Assembly: GCA_964448115.1 (NCBI GenBank)
Contig: CAYUVA010000010.1
Span: 7,010 to 71,009 of the forward strand
Source of the DNA: CAYUVA01 sp964448115 [NCBI: uncultured bacterium]
GTDB lineage: Bacteria; CAYUVA01
Direction: 5' to 3'
DNA length: 64,000 nucleotides
Shown here: in pieces, positions 1 through 7,818 of the stretch
Numbering within the stretch: position 1 is the first letter of the stretch
Layout: the number at the start of each line of letters is the position of its first letter
Position numbers and translations under genes: made by a program
The notes under the pieces: generated by a model
What the model was told of the DNA's origin: nothing
What the model saw: only the letters and a program-made list of their open reading frames with translations
Database searches by the model: none

Positions 1-429
1 TGGAACTCCCCTGCGGAAGGCAGATACACGCTGCTTTCTAGGGCGATTGATAATGCAGGAAATGTGGAGATCCCGACCGAGAAGGTCATAGTAAACATCG
101 ACCGCACATCGCCGATTGTCTTATGCCAAGGTTACTGGACAACCGCCCTGGATTCAATCTCCGGTGGCAACCTGGTCATAGTGGCACTCATCACGGATGA
201 GGACCTGGCTGGAAATCCTGAGATATTCTTCGATGGGGCGGCTACATCAATATACCTTTATGATGACGGGGGAGTAAACGATATCTCACCAGCCGGCGAT
301 GGATTCTACAGCCTGCACTTACCACAGGTGCAAGGACCGCTACCGCAAGGACACTACCTGCTTTGGGTATTGGCACTGGATCATGGAGGATTGTTCGGTG
401 TCATGCCTGCTCTTATTGTGCAGGAATGA
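1..429 (+). CDS. C-terminal end of a secreted Ig-like/beta-sandwich protein (5' truncated by window edge)
   Basis: The frame is open from base 1 to the TGA at 427-429, so the start lies outside the window. The GTG at 64 is internal, because the codons before it continue the same beta-rich domain. The visible 142 residues read like a bacterial Ig-like/fibronectin-type repeat (AIDNAGNVEIPTEKVIVNID), followed by a second beta domain with the pattern DDGGVNDISPAGDGFYSL. A similar Asp/Gly-rich GDG motif ends the beta-helix protein at 22273-24669. No membrane segment or sorting signal is visible at the C-terminus. It is probably the tail of a large exported or surface protein. Its stop overlaps the ATG of the next gene (ATGA), so the two are likely co-transcribed. 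The ligand or enzymatic role cannot be told from this fragment. Confidence 0.6.
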   Translation, partial: WNSPAEGRYTLLSRAIDNAGNVEIPTEKVIVNIDRTSPIVLCQGYWTTALDSISGGNLVIVALITDEDLAGNPEIFFDGAATSIYLYDDGGVNDISPAGDGFYSLHLPQVQGPLPQGHYLLWVLALDHGGLFGVMPALIVQE

Positions 430-1178
430 TCGCCTCAAGGAGGACTCTCTTGCAGAGTCCAATAACTCAGGTCATCGCTATCTTTTGCCTGAGCAAGCTG
501 CTCTTCTTACTGCCGGTACTTGATTTTGATGCTCATGGCTTGCTCAAGGACTTTCTGCGGCTGACCATGCTTTACCTGGCAGTTGTTTACTATATTAGGG
601 GAAACCAGCAGGAGAATACTTACACCAAGTTCAAGCCATTGGATATTTTGGGTCTTGGACCCATAAAGGGAAGTGGACTTGGGAAGTGCCTTATCATGGG
701 AGTGATACCTCTTCTTCTATATACGGTCGTTTTCATCATGGAATCGAGCAAACCTGTCTTAGCACCGCAGCCTTTGTTTATCATTTCATCATTATTATTA
801 GGACAAGGGCTGCTTGAGGAAGCCGCGTTTCGAGGATACATCTTTGGGCATCTAAGGCGCAGATATAGTTTTATCCACGCTTCATTGGCTACTAGTATCG
901 TATTTGGCGGGATGCATATAATCCAGATGGATCGCTTTGGACTCGCCATGACCCTGTATTCAATGGTTGCAGGCTTTATCATCTCTGCCTTTCTCTGTTT
1001 GCTCGTGGAGTTGAATGGTGGACTAGTATGGGGAACGATAGTGGTTCATCTAGGATTGGATTCGCATCTTGTGTTTGATTTTTCTGTATTGGATCAGCCT
1101 CAAATGTCCCTGGTCGGTATTGCACCTTATTTAACTATTATTATAGGCATAATTCTTTTTCAGCCCTGGAGGGAATAA
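426..1178 (+). CDS. CPBP family intramembrane metalloprotease (Abi/CAAX-like)
   Basis: A 250-residue multi-pass membrane protein with the motif set of the CPBP (CaaX protease and bacteriocin-processing) family: EEAAFR (EExxxR), FGGMH (FxxxH) and HLGLD (HxxxD/N), each next to a hydrophobic helix. In characterised members these residues form the glutamate/histidine active site of an intramembrane protease. The substrate is unknown here; bacterial members mature peptides, anchor proteins or confer bacteriocin immunity. The ATG at 426 was chosen because it overlaps the upstream TGA. The frame is open back to a GTG-like start at 363, but that extension runs inside the preceding gene and looks non-natural. 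A stem-loop with a T-rich tail follows, so this gene probably ends the transcript. Family assignment is firm, biological role open. Confidence 0.85.
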   Translation: MIASRRTLLQSPITQVIAIFCLSKLLFLLPVLDFDAHGLLKDFLRLTMLYLAVVYYIRGNQQENTYTKFKPLDILGLGPIKGSGLGKCLIMGVIPLLLYTVVFIMESSKPVLAPQPLFIISSLLLGQGLLEEAAFRGYIFGHLRRRYSFIHASLATSIVFGGMHIIQMDRFGLAMTLYSMVAGFIISAFLCLLVELNGGLVWGTIVVHLGLDSHLVFDFSVLDQPQMSLVGIAPYLTIIIGIILFQPWRE

Positions 1179-1179
1179 T

Positions 1180-1206
1180 TAAAGAGCCATCCTCTTTATT
1201 TTCTTT
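1180..1206 (+). terminator. Weak Rho-independent terminator after the CPBP gene
   Basis: TAAAGAG (1180-1186) pairs with CTCTTTA (1192-1198) around a 5-base loop, followed by TTTTCTTT. The stem is only 7 bp and A+T-rich, so strength is doubtful, but it sits 2 bases after the stop codon. Confidence 0.4.
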
Positions 1207-1260
1207 GCGTCTTTGCGTGAGGTTCTTTTTCTTTTCTAAACTTTGCGCGCCTTTGCGTGC
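1203..1260. repeat. CTTTGCG-type dispersed intergenic repeat, copy 1
   Basis: Two blocks of the degenerate unit CTTTGCGT/C occur here: CTTTGCGTCTTTGCGTGAGG near 1203-1222 and CTTTGCGCGCCTTTGCGTGC at 1241-1260. Related blocks lie at 26222-26248, 37824-37850 (opposite orientation) and 44978-45002, all between genes. No open frame or hairpin explains the sequence. Confidence 0.6.
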
Positions 1261-1346
1261 ATAGCAAATTATATTTGAATGTTGGGTCAGGTTAGCGCTA
1301 TTATAAGTCGTATAAAGACAACCGAGATAGAAAACGAGGGCTGAAA

Positions 1347-2318
1347 TTGTTGGACGCTACACATAAACAGAAGGCGAAGGATCTCCTTGGTAGCCTGCCT
1401 GCGCTGGTTGAATTAGTGGTAAGAGACACGGTAGATGGACATCCACTGACATTGCAGCTCATGGAAGTGGCTGAGGAGCTATCCAGGCTAATCGATAAAA
1501 TTGCTGTTAAGAAAGAAGACAGTAGTGCGGAACTTCCCCATCTGGAGCTGCGCAGCGCCTCGTGCAGCGGTATCCTATATGCGGCTGTGCCGACCGGCTT
1601 CGAGTGGGATGTCTTCTGCAGGAGCATAAGATCGGCTGCCAGTGGCGATAGTAAAGATGTGTTTAAGAACCTACAATTGGGTGATCGAAGCTATGAGCTT
1701 GAGACTTACATCAGTGCGCAGTGTCCCCATTGTCCAAGGACGGTTTTAATTCTCAATCAACTCGCATTATCCTTTGATGGCGTAAAGCACTTGATAATCG
1801 ATTCGTTAAGCTTTGCGACCAGGACTAATAAAGCCGGGGTATCCTCAGTACCGACCGTGTTTATAGGCGGTACAGCCAGATGGGTCGGCGGGATCAGTAC
1901 AGAGGATCTTATCAAGCTGATCTCCACTGAAACCGATGATGAAGCCTGGGGAATGACCCTGGTATCGCAGTTGAATCATGGAGAGCTAGCCCAGGCACTG
2001 AGAACCCTTAAGGAGCACCATGGGGCAAACCGGCGATTGCTCGATCTACTGACCAAGCCAGATATGTCCAATCGAATGACCGCGCTCAGGCTCATCGAGG
2101 TCGCTGCTGAGGAGGCACCGGAGACACTGGAGGGGATCACCATGGAGCTATGTAAACTACTTGAGAACAAGGATGACAATATTCGAGGAGATGCGGCTTA
2201 TGCTCTGGGGTTGATAAAGGATCCCAAGAGCAAGGAATTTTTACAAAGAGCTCTCAATGATCCTAACCGAGATGTCCGCGAGACAGCCGAGGAGGCGCTG
2301 GAGGGAATGAATGTATGA
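1347..2318 (+). CDS. Tandem thioredoxin-fold (AhpF N-terminal-like) protein fused to HEAT repeats
   Basis: The 323-residue protein begins with a fold like the N-terminal domain of AhpF: a first thioredoxin-like half without cysteines (about residues 1-105), then a second half with a redox motif, YISAQCPHCPRTV near residue 125, and a cis-proline segment VSSVPTVFIGG near 172. In AhpF this module passes electrons from the flavoprotein to AhpC. Here the flavin/NADH part is absent and is replaced by about 110 residues of HEAT-like helical repeats (for example DAAYALGLIKDPKSKEFLQR). It is therefore probably a protein-disulfide reductase or redox adaptor with a protein-docking tail. The start is TTG at 1347 (a second TTG follows at 1350), preceded by GAGGG at 1336-1340. 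No ahpC or thioredoxin reductase is adjacent, so the partner is unknown. Confidence 0.8.
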   Translation: MLDATHKQKAKDLLGSLPALVELVVRDTVDGHPLTLQLMEVAEELSRLIDKIAVKKEDSSAELPHLELRSASCSGILYAAVPTGFEWDVFCRSIRSAASGDSKDVFKNLQLGDRSYELETYISAQCPHCPRTVLILNQLALSFDGVKHLIIDSLSFATRTNKAGVSSVPTVFIGGTARWVGGISTEDLIKLISTETDDEAWGMTLVSQLNHGELAQALRTLKEHHGANRRLLDLLTKPDMSNRMTALRLIEVAAEEAPETLEGITMELCKLLENKDDNIRGDAAYALGLIKDPKSKEFLQRALNDPNRDVRETAEEALEGMNV

Positions 2319-2361
2319 TAACCTCGATTAGCCATAATTTTTGGAAAGTAGCAATCTTGAT

Positions 2362-2390
2362 TTGACATGAGTCTTTATGCATGGTATGTA
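2362..2390 (+). promoter_or_regulatory. Strong sigma-70 promoter for the 2396-2686 RNA candidate
   Basis: TTGACA (2362-2367), a 17-base spacer, then TATGTA (2385-2390). The predicted start near 2397 falls on the first base of the terminal helix of the RNA candidate. No convincing protein gene follows. Confidence 0.6.
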
Positions 2391-2395
2391 GTAAA

Positions 2396-2686
2396 GATGG
2401 AAAATAGGAAAAGGGGTGTTTTCATAGACAATGGGGAGGATCCATCGAATCTCTCTCTACTCAAGCCTCAGAGATATTAGACCCCTCAAACTAAGTCTCT
2501 TTGACAACCCCTTCAAGCACATAGGGTCCTCCCCCTCTTCAAATATTATATCTTGGTTTTACTCTGCTCCTTTTGACTTTGGAATGTCAGTGAGAAGACG
2601 ATGGCTACGAGACGCCGAAAGGACGGGCAAGGAAAAAAGATGGCAATCCCGGTAGGAAAATCAATAGCCTGCTTTTGTTTTTCATC
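2396..2686 (+). ncRNA. Candidate structured non-coding RNA of about 290 nt, class unknown
   Basis: This stretch fills most of a 466-base gap. Its ends can pair: 2396-2414 with 2668-2686 gives 17 of 19 pairs (13 Watson-Crick, 4 G-U), 14 of them contiguous. Inside, GGGGAGGA plus CC (2433-2443, one bulged T) pairs fully with GGTCCTCCCC (2525-2534). A further hairpin has ATCTCT (2449-2454) pairing with AGAGAT (2470-2475), and near 2612-2625 CGCC and GGACG close a GAAA tetraloop. A consensus promoter ends 6 bases before the terminal helix. I looked for tmRNA, RNase P, SRP and 6S signatures and did not recognise any. A 74-codon frame at 2431-2655 exists but has no protein-like character or ribosome-binding site. 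A mobile element with terminal inverted repeats is the main alternative. Confidence 0.45.
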
Positions 2687-2784
2687 TTACCTGCCTCATT
2701 ATTGTATGTAACATCACCAAAACTAATCTCCCTTTTAATGAGAATCAATACCTAATTTCGAGCCTTATTTAAAAAAGTAATCCG

Positions 2785-5073
2785 TCAAGGACTGTATGGC
2801 TTTAGCTGAGCGCCGTTGTAGAAGTAATAGCTGCGCCCTGGATACTTTGCCGCCACCCTCCGGTTCAACTCGGCGCCACGATCCTGCACATAGACTACAT
2901 CCGTGTCCAGATCCGGGCTGTTTAGGTGAAACACGGACCCGTAAACCGACCAGAACATGCCCTCCTTGATGAAGACCACAGCATTCTTTATGCCCTGAGC
3001 CTTGACTTGCTCAATGATTGCTGGATTGGTGAAGTTGTAGCCCTTGTACTCGGTGCGCGCCTTGTAGGGAAGATAATCAGCCAGGTTGAAAGCTATGATG
3101 AAATAAACCATCGGCGCAAATGCGACAATGAACGATAGACTTCTCCCTCGCTCAGCATCGCCGCTGAAAAGCCGATTCTTCACCCTCAAGGCGACATCAG
3201 CCAGTCTCTGCGCGCCTATGATGCTAAGTAGAGTAAAGGCAGGCATAGCCTCGTACCAGAAGCGCGGTCCATAGCAGATCCCGTGATACCACCAGAAATA
3301 ATAACCCAAGACAAGGCAGATATAGCTCGCCAGGTGATACCAGTCCCACCTGTTCCTGGTGAACAATACAAACGGAATCAAGAGGTAGCTTAGGGTCAAG
3401 TATGGCTTCCAGCCAAAGAGGTGATGCAGAAGCACCATGAAGTTAAGCTCCACATTGCGCATCCCCTGGCGCACCGAGTGGCTGCCGAACCACCCGACAT
3501 CCCCGAAGCCGAGCCTGTCAACATCGGAGTAAACATGATAACCGAACTTGAGGGGACTGCCCGTGCAGACCGTATTGAAGGTCAACAAAAACAATATCGG
3601 CGGAATGGCTCCGAGTACAATTAAAAAATAAGGCTTCAACCTTGCTCTATTCCCTTTTAATAGGTCGATTAGTGCATAGAATGCAGCCGGGGTAGCCATT
3701 GCTAGGGCAGTCCACGGTCTTATTATCGCTGCCATGCCGATGGCAAGACCGGCTAGAATGCCGTTCACATTCTTGCCATCCTGGTAAGTTCGCACAAACA
3801 AGTAGATGAATAAAGCCACGAACAGCAGGCACGAGGTATGCGCCATATAGGATCCGCTCATGAACAGGAAAAATGGCGAGCTGGTGGTCAATAATCCAGC
3901 CAGAAATCCCACCTTGAACGAGTACATCCTGATGCCGATAAGAAAGATGAGTACCACGCTCAGAGCGCCAAACAGCGCTCCCATGGACCAAGGCTTGCCC
4001 AGCCAGACGCCAGGAACCATCACAAGTGAGTGCCCCGGCAGGTACTTGGTGTACCACTTGCCGTTCTTGTTCACTATCATCTCGAAGTCGAAGGACGCCT
4101 TTGGCTCAGGAGAAGGCTGATAGAACCTTCCCTTGGCAAAGACCTTGGCTTGGAACAGGGTCGATATGCTGTCCTGGACATGAGGTATCCGGTCTAAAAC
4201 CGCTGATGCGATGTGCAGGTTGATTATGAAGGATGAGATAAAAAGCAAAATAGCCATAGAGGAGACAAGTATCTTGCGCAGTCTTGGCTGCTTAGCTTTT
4301 TCAAGCGCTTTCTCGTAGAGATGAACCGGCTTAACCAGAAGCGGATAGAGATGGTGATACATAAGATACAATGCCAGATAGGCTGCTACAACACAAACAA
4401 TGATAACCAGCGCAAGCCAGTAGGTTGGAATGAGCCGCACCACTATCATGCGCACATTGTACAAAAACGGCGTGCTCCACAGGTTGCTTGAAAGAGGCGC
4501 TCCCTCTTGACCGTTCTCGATGTAGTTCCAGAAGACATCCTCGTGCTTGGGACGGACATGGAACAGGATCCCTCGCTTGGCATCCTTAGCCCTTACCAGC
4601 ACGCCTGCATCGAGGCCACGCGACAGCCTCGCCTCTACGACATAATCATCCCAATGGTCATAACCGCCGACGATGAACGCCTTTCCATCGACCATGCGCC
4701 CACAGAGCAGCGGGTATATCTCGTTGATTGCATTGCGCTTCCACGGCACAGGGTAATGGTCATCCAGTTTGCTTTTCTCCAAGCCGAAGCCATCGGAGAA
4801 GAGAATCTCGCCGGTATAAAAGTCCTTGACCACGATCCAGTCCCACGCCTGGGGGAAGATCTCGCCATGCACATGTAAGCCGACCTTGCCCTTCTCGAAG
4901 CCTTGTCGGTTGATGGTCAGCGTTGAAAGGAGCTTGCCGTTGACATAGCCCTTTGCCATGTTGCCCACTACCTCGACCTTGACCATGGTTGGAACCTTGA
5001 ATGCCCAGTAGAAGGCGATAAGGATGAGAATATTGATGATTACGAAAATGACCAGGTAATCTATTTTTTTCAT
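2785..5073 (-). CDS. GT-C (family 39-like) membrane glycosyltransferase with N-terminal ConA/LamG-like domain
   Basis: 762 residues. An N-terminal helix (about 7-25) is followed by a beta-rich outer domain (about 30-195) that resembles a concanavalin/LamG sandwich (VKVEVVGNMAKGYVNGKLL, YVVEARLSRGLDAGVLVRA). A second helix leads into a polytopic region (about 265-690). The first periplasmic loop carries DRIPHVQDS, and further on NGKWYTKYLPGHSLVMVPG, both typical of the family that transfers sugar from polyprenyl-phosphate donors to proteins or glycans. The C-terminal 60 residues are soluble. The gene follows mnmE by only 10 bases and is probably co-transcribed with tadA-mnmE, though functionally unrelated. 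Acceptor and donor are unknown. The fused sandwich domain is unusual and could bind the glycan acceptor. Confidence 0.75.
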   Translation of the reverse strand: MKKIDYLVIFVIINILILIAFYWAFKVPTMVKVEVVGNMAKGYVNGKLLSTLTINRQGFEKGKVGLHVHGEIFPQAWDWIVVKDFYTGEILFSDGFGLEKSKLDDHYPVPWKRNAINEIYPLLCGRMVDGKAFIVGGYDHWDDYVVEARLSRGLDAGVLVRAKDAKRGILFHVRPKHEDVFWNYIENGQEGAPLSSNLWSTPFLYNVRMIVVRLIPTYWLALVIIVCVVAAYLALYLMYHHLYPLLVKPVHLYEKALEKAKQPRLRKILVSSMAILLFISSFIINLHIASAVLDRIPHVQDSISTLFQAKVFAKGRFYQPSPEPKASFDFEMIVNKNGKWYTKYLPGHSLVMVPGVWLGKPWSMGALFGALSVVLIFLIGIRMYSFKVGFLAGLLTTSSPFFLFMSGSYMAHTSCLLFVALFIYLFVRTYQDGKNVNGILAGLAIGMAAIIRPWTALAMATPAAFYALIDLLKGNRARLKPYFLIVLGAIPPILFLLTFNTVCTGSPLKFGYHVYSDVDRLGFGDVGWFGSHSVRQGMRNVELNFMVLLHHLFGWKPYLTLSYLLIPFVLFTRNRWDWYHLASYICLVLGYYFWWYHGICYGPRFWYEAMPAFTLLSIIGAQRLADVALRVKNRLFSGDAERGRSLSFIVAFAPMVYFIIAFNLADYLPYKARTEYKGYNFTNPAIIEQVKAQGIKNAVVFIKEGMFWSVYGSVFHLNSPDLDTDVVYVQDRGAELNRRVAAKYPGRSYYFYNGAQLKPYSP

Positions 5074-5083
5074 GGCTTATGCA

Positions 5084-6469
5084 CTACTTTCCTATGCAAA
5101 AGCGGGAGAAGATCTCATCGAGGATTTCCTCGCTGGTAACCTCGCCGGTCAGTATGCCAAGCTGATTCAGCGCCTGGCGTAGATCAAATGCGATGTATTC
5201 CAACGAAAGCTCATTATCGATCGCTTCTAGTGCCCGCCCAATCTCGTTTGCTCCTTGTGAGATCGCCCTTCTTTGGCGCAGATCATAGATCAGCTCCTCC
5301 TTGCAGTCAACGGAGAAGTGCTGCTGGGCTTTATTGATAAGCTCTCTCTCTAGCTCATCAATGCCGGTCTCGAACTTTGCCGAGATGTGCAATGCATCGG
5401 TCAACCCAAGCCTTTTCAAGGTATCATCATCCCACTTGAACGCTAAGTCAGCCTTGTTGAAGAGCACCAGCCTTTTATCGGCACCAGGATTTGAGGCATC
5501 GAGTAGTCCTAGTTGCTCATCGTTGGGTTGCAGCGAGCCATCAAGCAGTACTATGAGCATATCAGCCTCGCTGACAAGCAATGTGGCGCGTCGCTGCCCC
5601 TCCAACTCGATCTCATCACCGGCTCGCCGAAACCCGGCAGTGTCGATCAGGGTGAAAGTATATTCGCCGATGGCTATCTCCTCGCTGATATAGTCCCTGG
5701 TGGTGCCGGGAATGTCGCTTACGATGGAGCGATCCTTCTTGACCAGGAGGTTGAACAGGCGCGACTTGCCAACATTGGGAATACCCAGGATGGGCGTCTT
5801 TATACCCTCGAATAATGGCGCCAGGTTCCTCGATGACGATAAAAGCAGCTGCAAACCGTGAAGTAATCCCGTGATCTCACCGCGCAGTTTATCCCTGCTT
5901 ATTACCTCGATATCGTCTTCGGGGAAGTTAAGCGCCGCCTCGATTTCGACCAGAAGCGAGCGCAGTCTTTGGGTATATTCTTTGAGCTTTCCGCCGGCGG
6001 GTGATGCAAGTGCTTTAGCTGCGACCTTAATCCCGGCATCGGAACGGGCTGCGATAAGGTCAGCCACCGCGCTTGCCTGCGAAAGCTCCATTCTGCCGTT
6101 TAAAAATGCGCGCCTGGTGAACTCGCCAGGTTCAGCCGGCTCTGCACCGAGTGCAAACATGCAATCCAGTATTCTGCGCATCAGCAGCGGATTGCCGTGG
6201 CAGTAAAGCTCTGCCATATCCTCACCGGTATAGCTTCTTGGCGCTCTGAACATGGCGATGTATGCACGATCTAGCAGACTGTTCGATCCTGGATCGATGA
6301 TACTAGCGCCATAGATTCGGCGGTGCTCCAGATTATCGAGAGCGGGCAGTGATGGAGCCAGCCTTCTTATGATATGGAGTGCCTCTGTTCCGCTGAGCCT
6401 GATGATTCCGATGGCGCCTATGCCGACCGGGCTGCTGATGGCTGCTATTGTCTTTGCTTGGTATCGCAT
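5084..6469 (-). CDS. mnmE: tRNA modification GTPase MnmE (TrmE)
   Basis: 461 residues, the normal length. With MnmG this enzyme installs the (carboxymethyl)aminomethyl group on C5 of wobble uridine in tRNAs reading NNA/NNG codons, using methylene-tetrahydrofolate and GTP. The N-terminal folate-binding domain (1-120) opens with TIAAISSPVGIGAIGIIRLS. The G domain has G1 GIPNVGKS (229-236), the GTTRDY G2 loop, DTAGF (G3) and NKAD (G4). The protein ends FCIGK, the conserved C-terminal cysteine motif needed for modification. It lies 25 bases downstream of tadA, so two wobble-base modification genes form one operon. MnmG is not in the window. Confidence 0.96.
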   Translation of the reverse strand: MRYQAKTIAAISSPVGIGAIGIIRLSGTEALHIIRRLAPSLPALDNLEHRRIYGASIIDPGSNSLLDRAYIAMFRAPRSYTGEDMAELYCHGNPLLMRRILDCMFALGAEPAEPGEFTRRAFLNGRMELSQASAVADLIAARSDAGIKVAAKALASPAGGKLKEYTQRLRSLLVEIEAALNFPEDDIEVISRDKLRGEITGLLHGLQLLLSSSRNLAPLFEGIKTPILGIPNVGKSRLFNLLVKKDRSIVSDIPGTTRDYISEEIAIGEYTFTLIDTAGFRRAGDEIELEGQRRATLLVSEADMLIVLLDGSLQPNDEQLGLLDASNPGADKRLVLFNKADLAFKWDDDTLKRLGLTDALHISAKFETGIDELERELINKAQQHFSVDCKEELIYDLRQRRAISQGANEIGRALEAIDNELSLEYIAFDLRQALNQLGILTGEVTSEEILDEIFSRFCIGK

Positions 6470-6494
6470 GGTAGGTTTGCTTTTACCAAAAGAG

Positions 6495-6956
6495 TCATCT
6501 TCCAGTGCGTAAGCGCCTAAAGAATGCGCTCATAAGCTCGCTGCACTCATCTTGGAGCAGGCCGGGAATAACCTCTATGTTATGATTGAACAATCCCGGC
6601 TCGAAAAGGGAGAGCTTGGAGTTGAAAGCGCCCCACTTGGGGTCATAAGCGCCAAAGACAAGTCGCTTGATGCGGGCATGGATCATCGCTCCAGCGCACA
6701 TGGGACACGGCTCAAGCGTACAGTATAGCTCGCAGCCATCAAGGCGATGGTTGCCCAACTTCTTTGAGGTAGCCTCAATAGCCAGCATCTCGGCGTGAGC
6801 GAGCGGGTTTCTCCTTGTCTCCACCAGGTTGCAGGTCGCAGCCAGCACTTCCCCTTGGAGCGTAATAAGCGCTCCAACAGGTGCTTCACACATCTGCGCA
6901 CCCCGCTTAGCTTCATGGATAGCCAGCCGCATCCAGTATGTATCGTTTTTTTCCAT
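6495..6956 (-). CDS. tadA: tRNA-specific adenosine deaminase TadA
   Basis: 153 residues, a typical size. It converts A34 to inosine in tRNA-Arg(ACG). The cytidine-deaminase fold is shown by HAEM (zinc histidine and catalytic glutamate, near residue 54) and PCPMCAGA (two zinc cysteines, near residue 84), with the TadA-type segment AHAEMLAIEAT. The C-terminus (QDECSELMSAFFRRLR) also matches the family. It starts at an ATG with only a weak Shine-Dalgarno and is first in a minus-strand unit with mnmE. Confidence 0.95.
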   Translation of the reverse strand: MEKNDTYWMRLAIHEAKRGAQMCEAPVGALITLQGEVLAATCNLVETRRNPLAHAEMLAIEATSKKLGNHRLDGCELYCTLEPCPMCAGAMIHARIKRLVFGAYDPKWGAFNSKLSLFEPGLFNHNIEVIPGLLQDECSELMSAFFRRLRTGR

Positions 6957-7148
6957 TAACTAAGAAGATAGCATATACGGGTATTAAGCGTCTATTGCAT
7001 AAAAAATTGCGCTGTAGAGTCTGTTTAAGTCATGGGTTATTTCAAGGAGATACTAATTTAAGCCTCGATCATATCGATTGGTTGAGCAAGTAATTTAAAA
7101 TGATTGATTATCTTTAGATTGATGGATAAAATAAGAAAAGGAGCAATG

Positions 7149-7817
7149 ATGGTGATAAAAGAACCATTGACATTGGAGAATTTGCTACAGGAAGCAAAGG
7201 TATTTTCAGAGTTGCAAGCTTCTATAAAAGAACGAGAACTATATGGAAAATCTGATGGTAAATCCATAGGTACATTTATCGAGCATAAATTCCATCAGCA
7301 TCTGGAGCAAAAATACCAGTATGAAAAAGGCTCCTTTGCTTCTGGAATCGATTTCCCTGAGCTGGAAATAGACATAAAAGTTACTAGCATAGTCCAGCCG
7401 CAATCATCTTGTCCCTACAGAGATGCAAGACAGAAGGTATATGGCTTAGGTTATGGATTGCTGCTTTTTGTCTATCAAAAGACCGATGATCGTCAAGGCA
7501 GATATACGACTCTACAGATCGTCCATCTTATATACATTGATAAAAGTCTAACTGGTGATTATGTAACCACCAGGGGAATTCATAATATTATTGAGCATAA
7601 TGGAAATGAAGAGGATATCGCTGCTTTTCTTCAGGAACGAAACCTTCCCATAGATGACATACAAGCAAAAAAGCTTGCTGATGAGATTCTGTCCAATCCC
7701 CCGAAACAGGGATACTTGACCATTTCCAACGCTTTGCAGTGGCGACTCCAATACGGTCGTGTGATCAAAATTGCAGGGGATATAGATGGTCTCAGAAGGT
7801 TAATTAGTGGTGGTTAG
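7149..7817 (+). CDS. Putative type II restriction endonuclease (PD-(D/E)XK-like)
   Basis: About 222 residues. It lies one base upstream of a DNA methyltransferase, the usual arrangement of a restriction-modification pair. Residues around GSFASGIDFPELEIDIKVTS give a D...(x)DIK pattern compatible with a PD-(D/E)XK nuclease core, preceded by a helix with a conserved-looking glutamate (TFIEHKFHQHL) and followed by SSCPYRDARQKVYGLGYGLL. ATG at 7149 was chosen because AAGGAG at 7138-7143 is then 5 bases away; ATG 7146, ATG 7122 and TTG 7104 are also in frame. The A+T-rich composition, shared with the next gene and unlike the flanking housekeeping genes, suggests horizontal acquisition. The recognition sequence cannot be predicted. 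The endonuclease call rests partly on context. Confidence 0.7.
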   Translation: MVIKEPLTLENLLQEAKVFSELQASIKERELYGKSDGKSIGTFIEHKFHQHLEQKYQYEKGSFASGIDFPELEIDIKVTSIVQPQSSCPYRDARQKVYGLGYGLLLFVYQKTDDRQGRYTTLQIVHLIYIDKSLTGDYVTTRGIHNIIEHNGNEEDIAAFLQERNLPIDDIQAKKLADEILSNPPKQGYLTISNALQWRLQYGRVIKIAGDIDGLRRLISGG

Positions 7818-7818
7818 A

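Noticed and set aside
620-982. 120-codon frame opposite the CPBP gene
   Set aside because: Antisense shadow of a well-supported gene with catalytic motifs on the plus strand.
2431-2655. 74-codon open frame in the 2319-2784 gap
   Set aside because: No ribosome-binding site, unusual composition, and it lies inside the structured RNA candidate.
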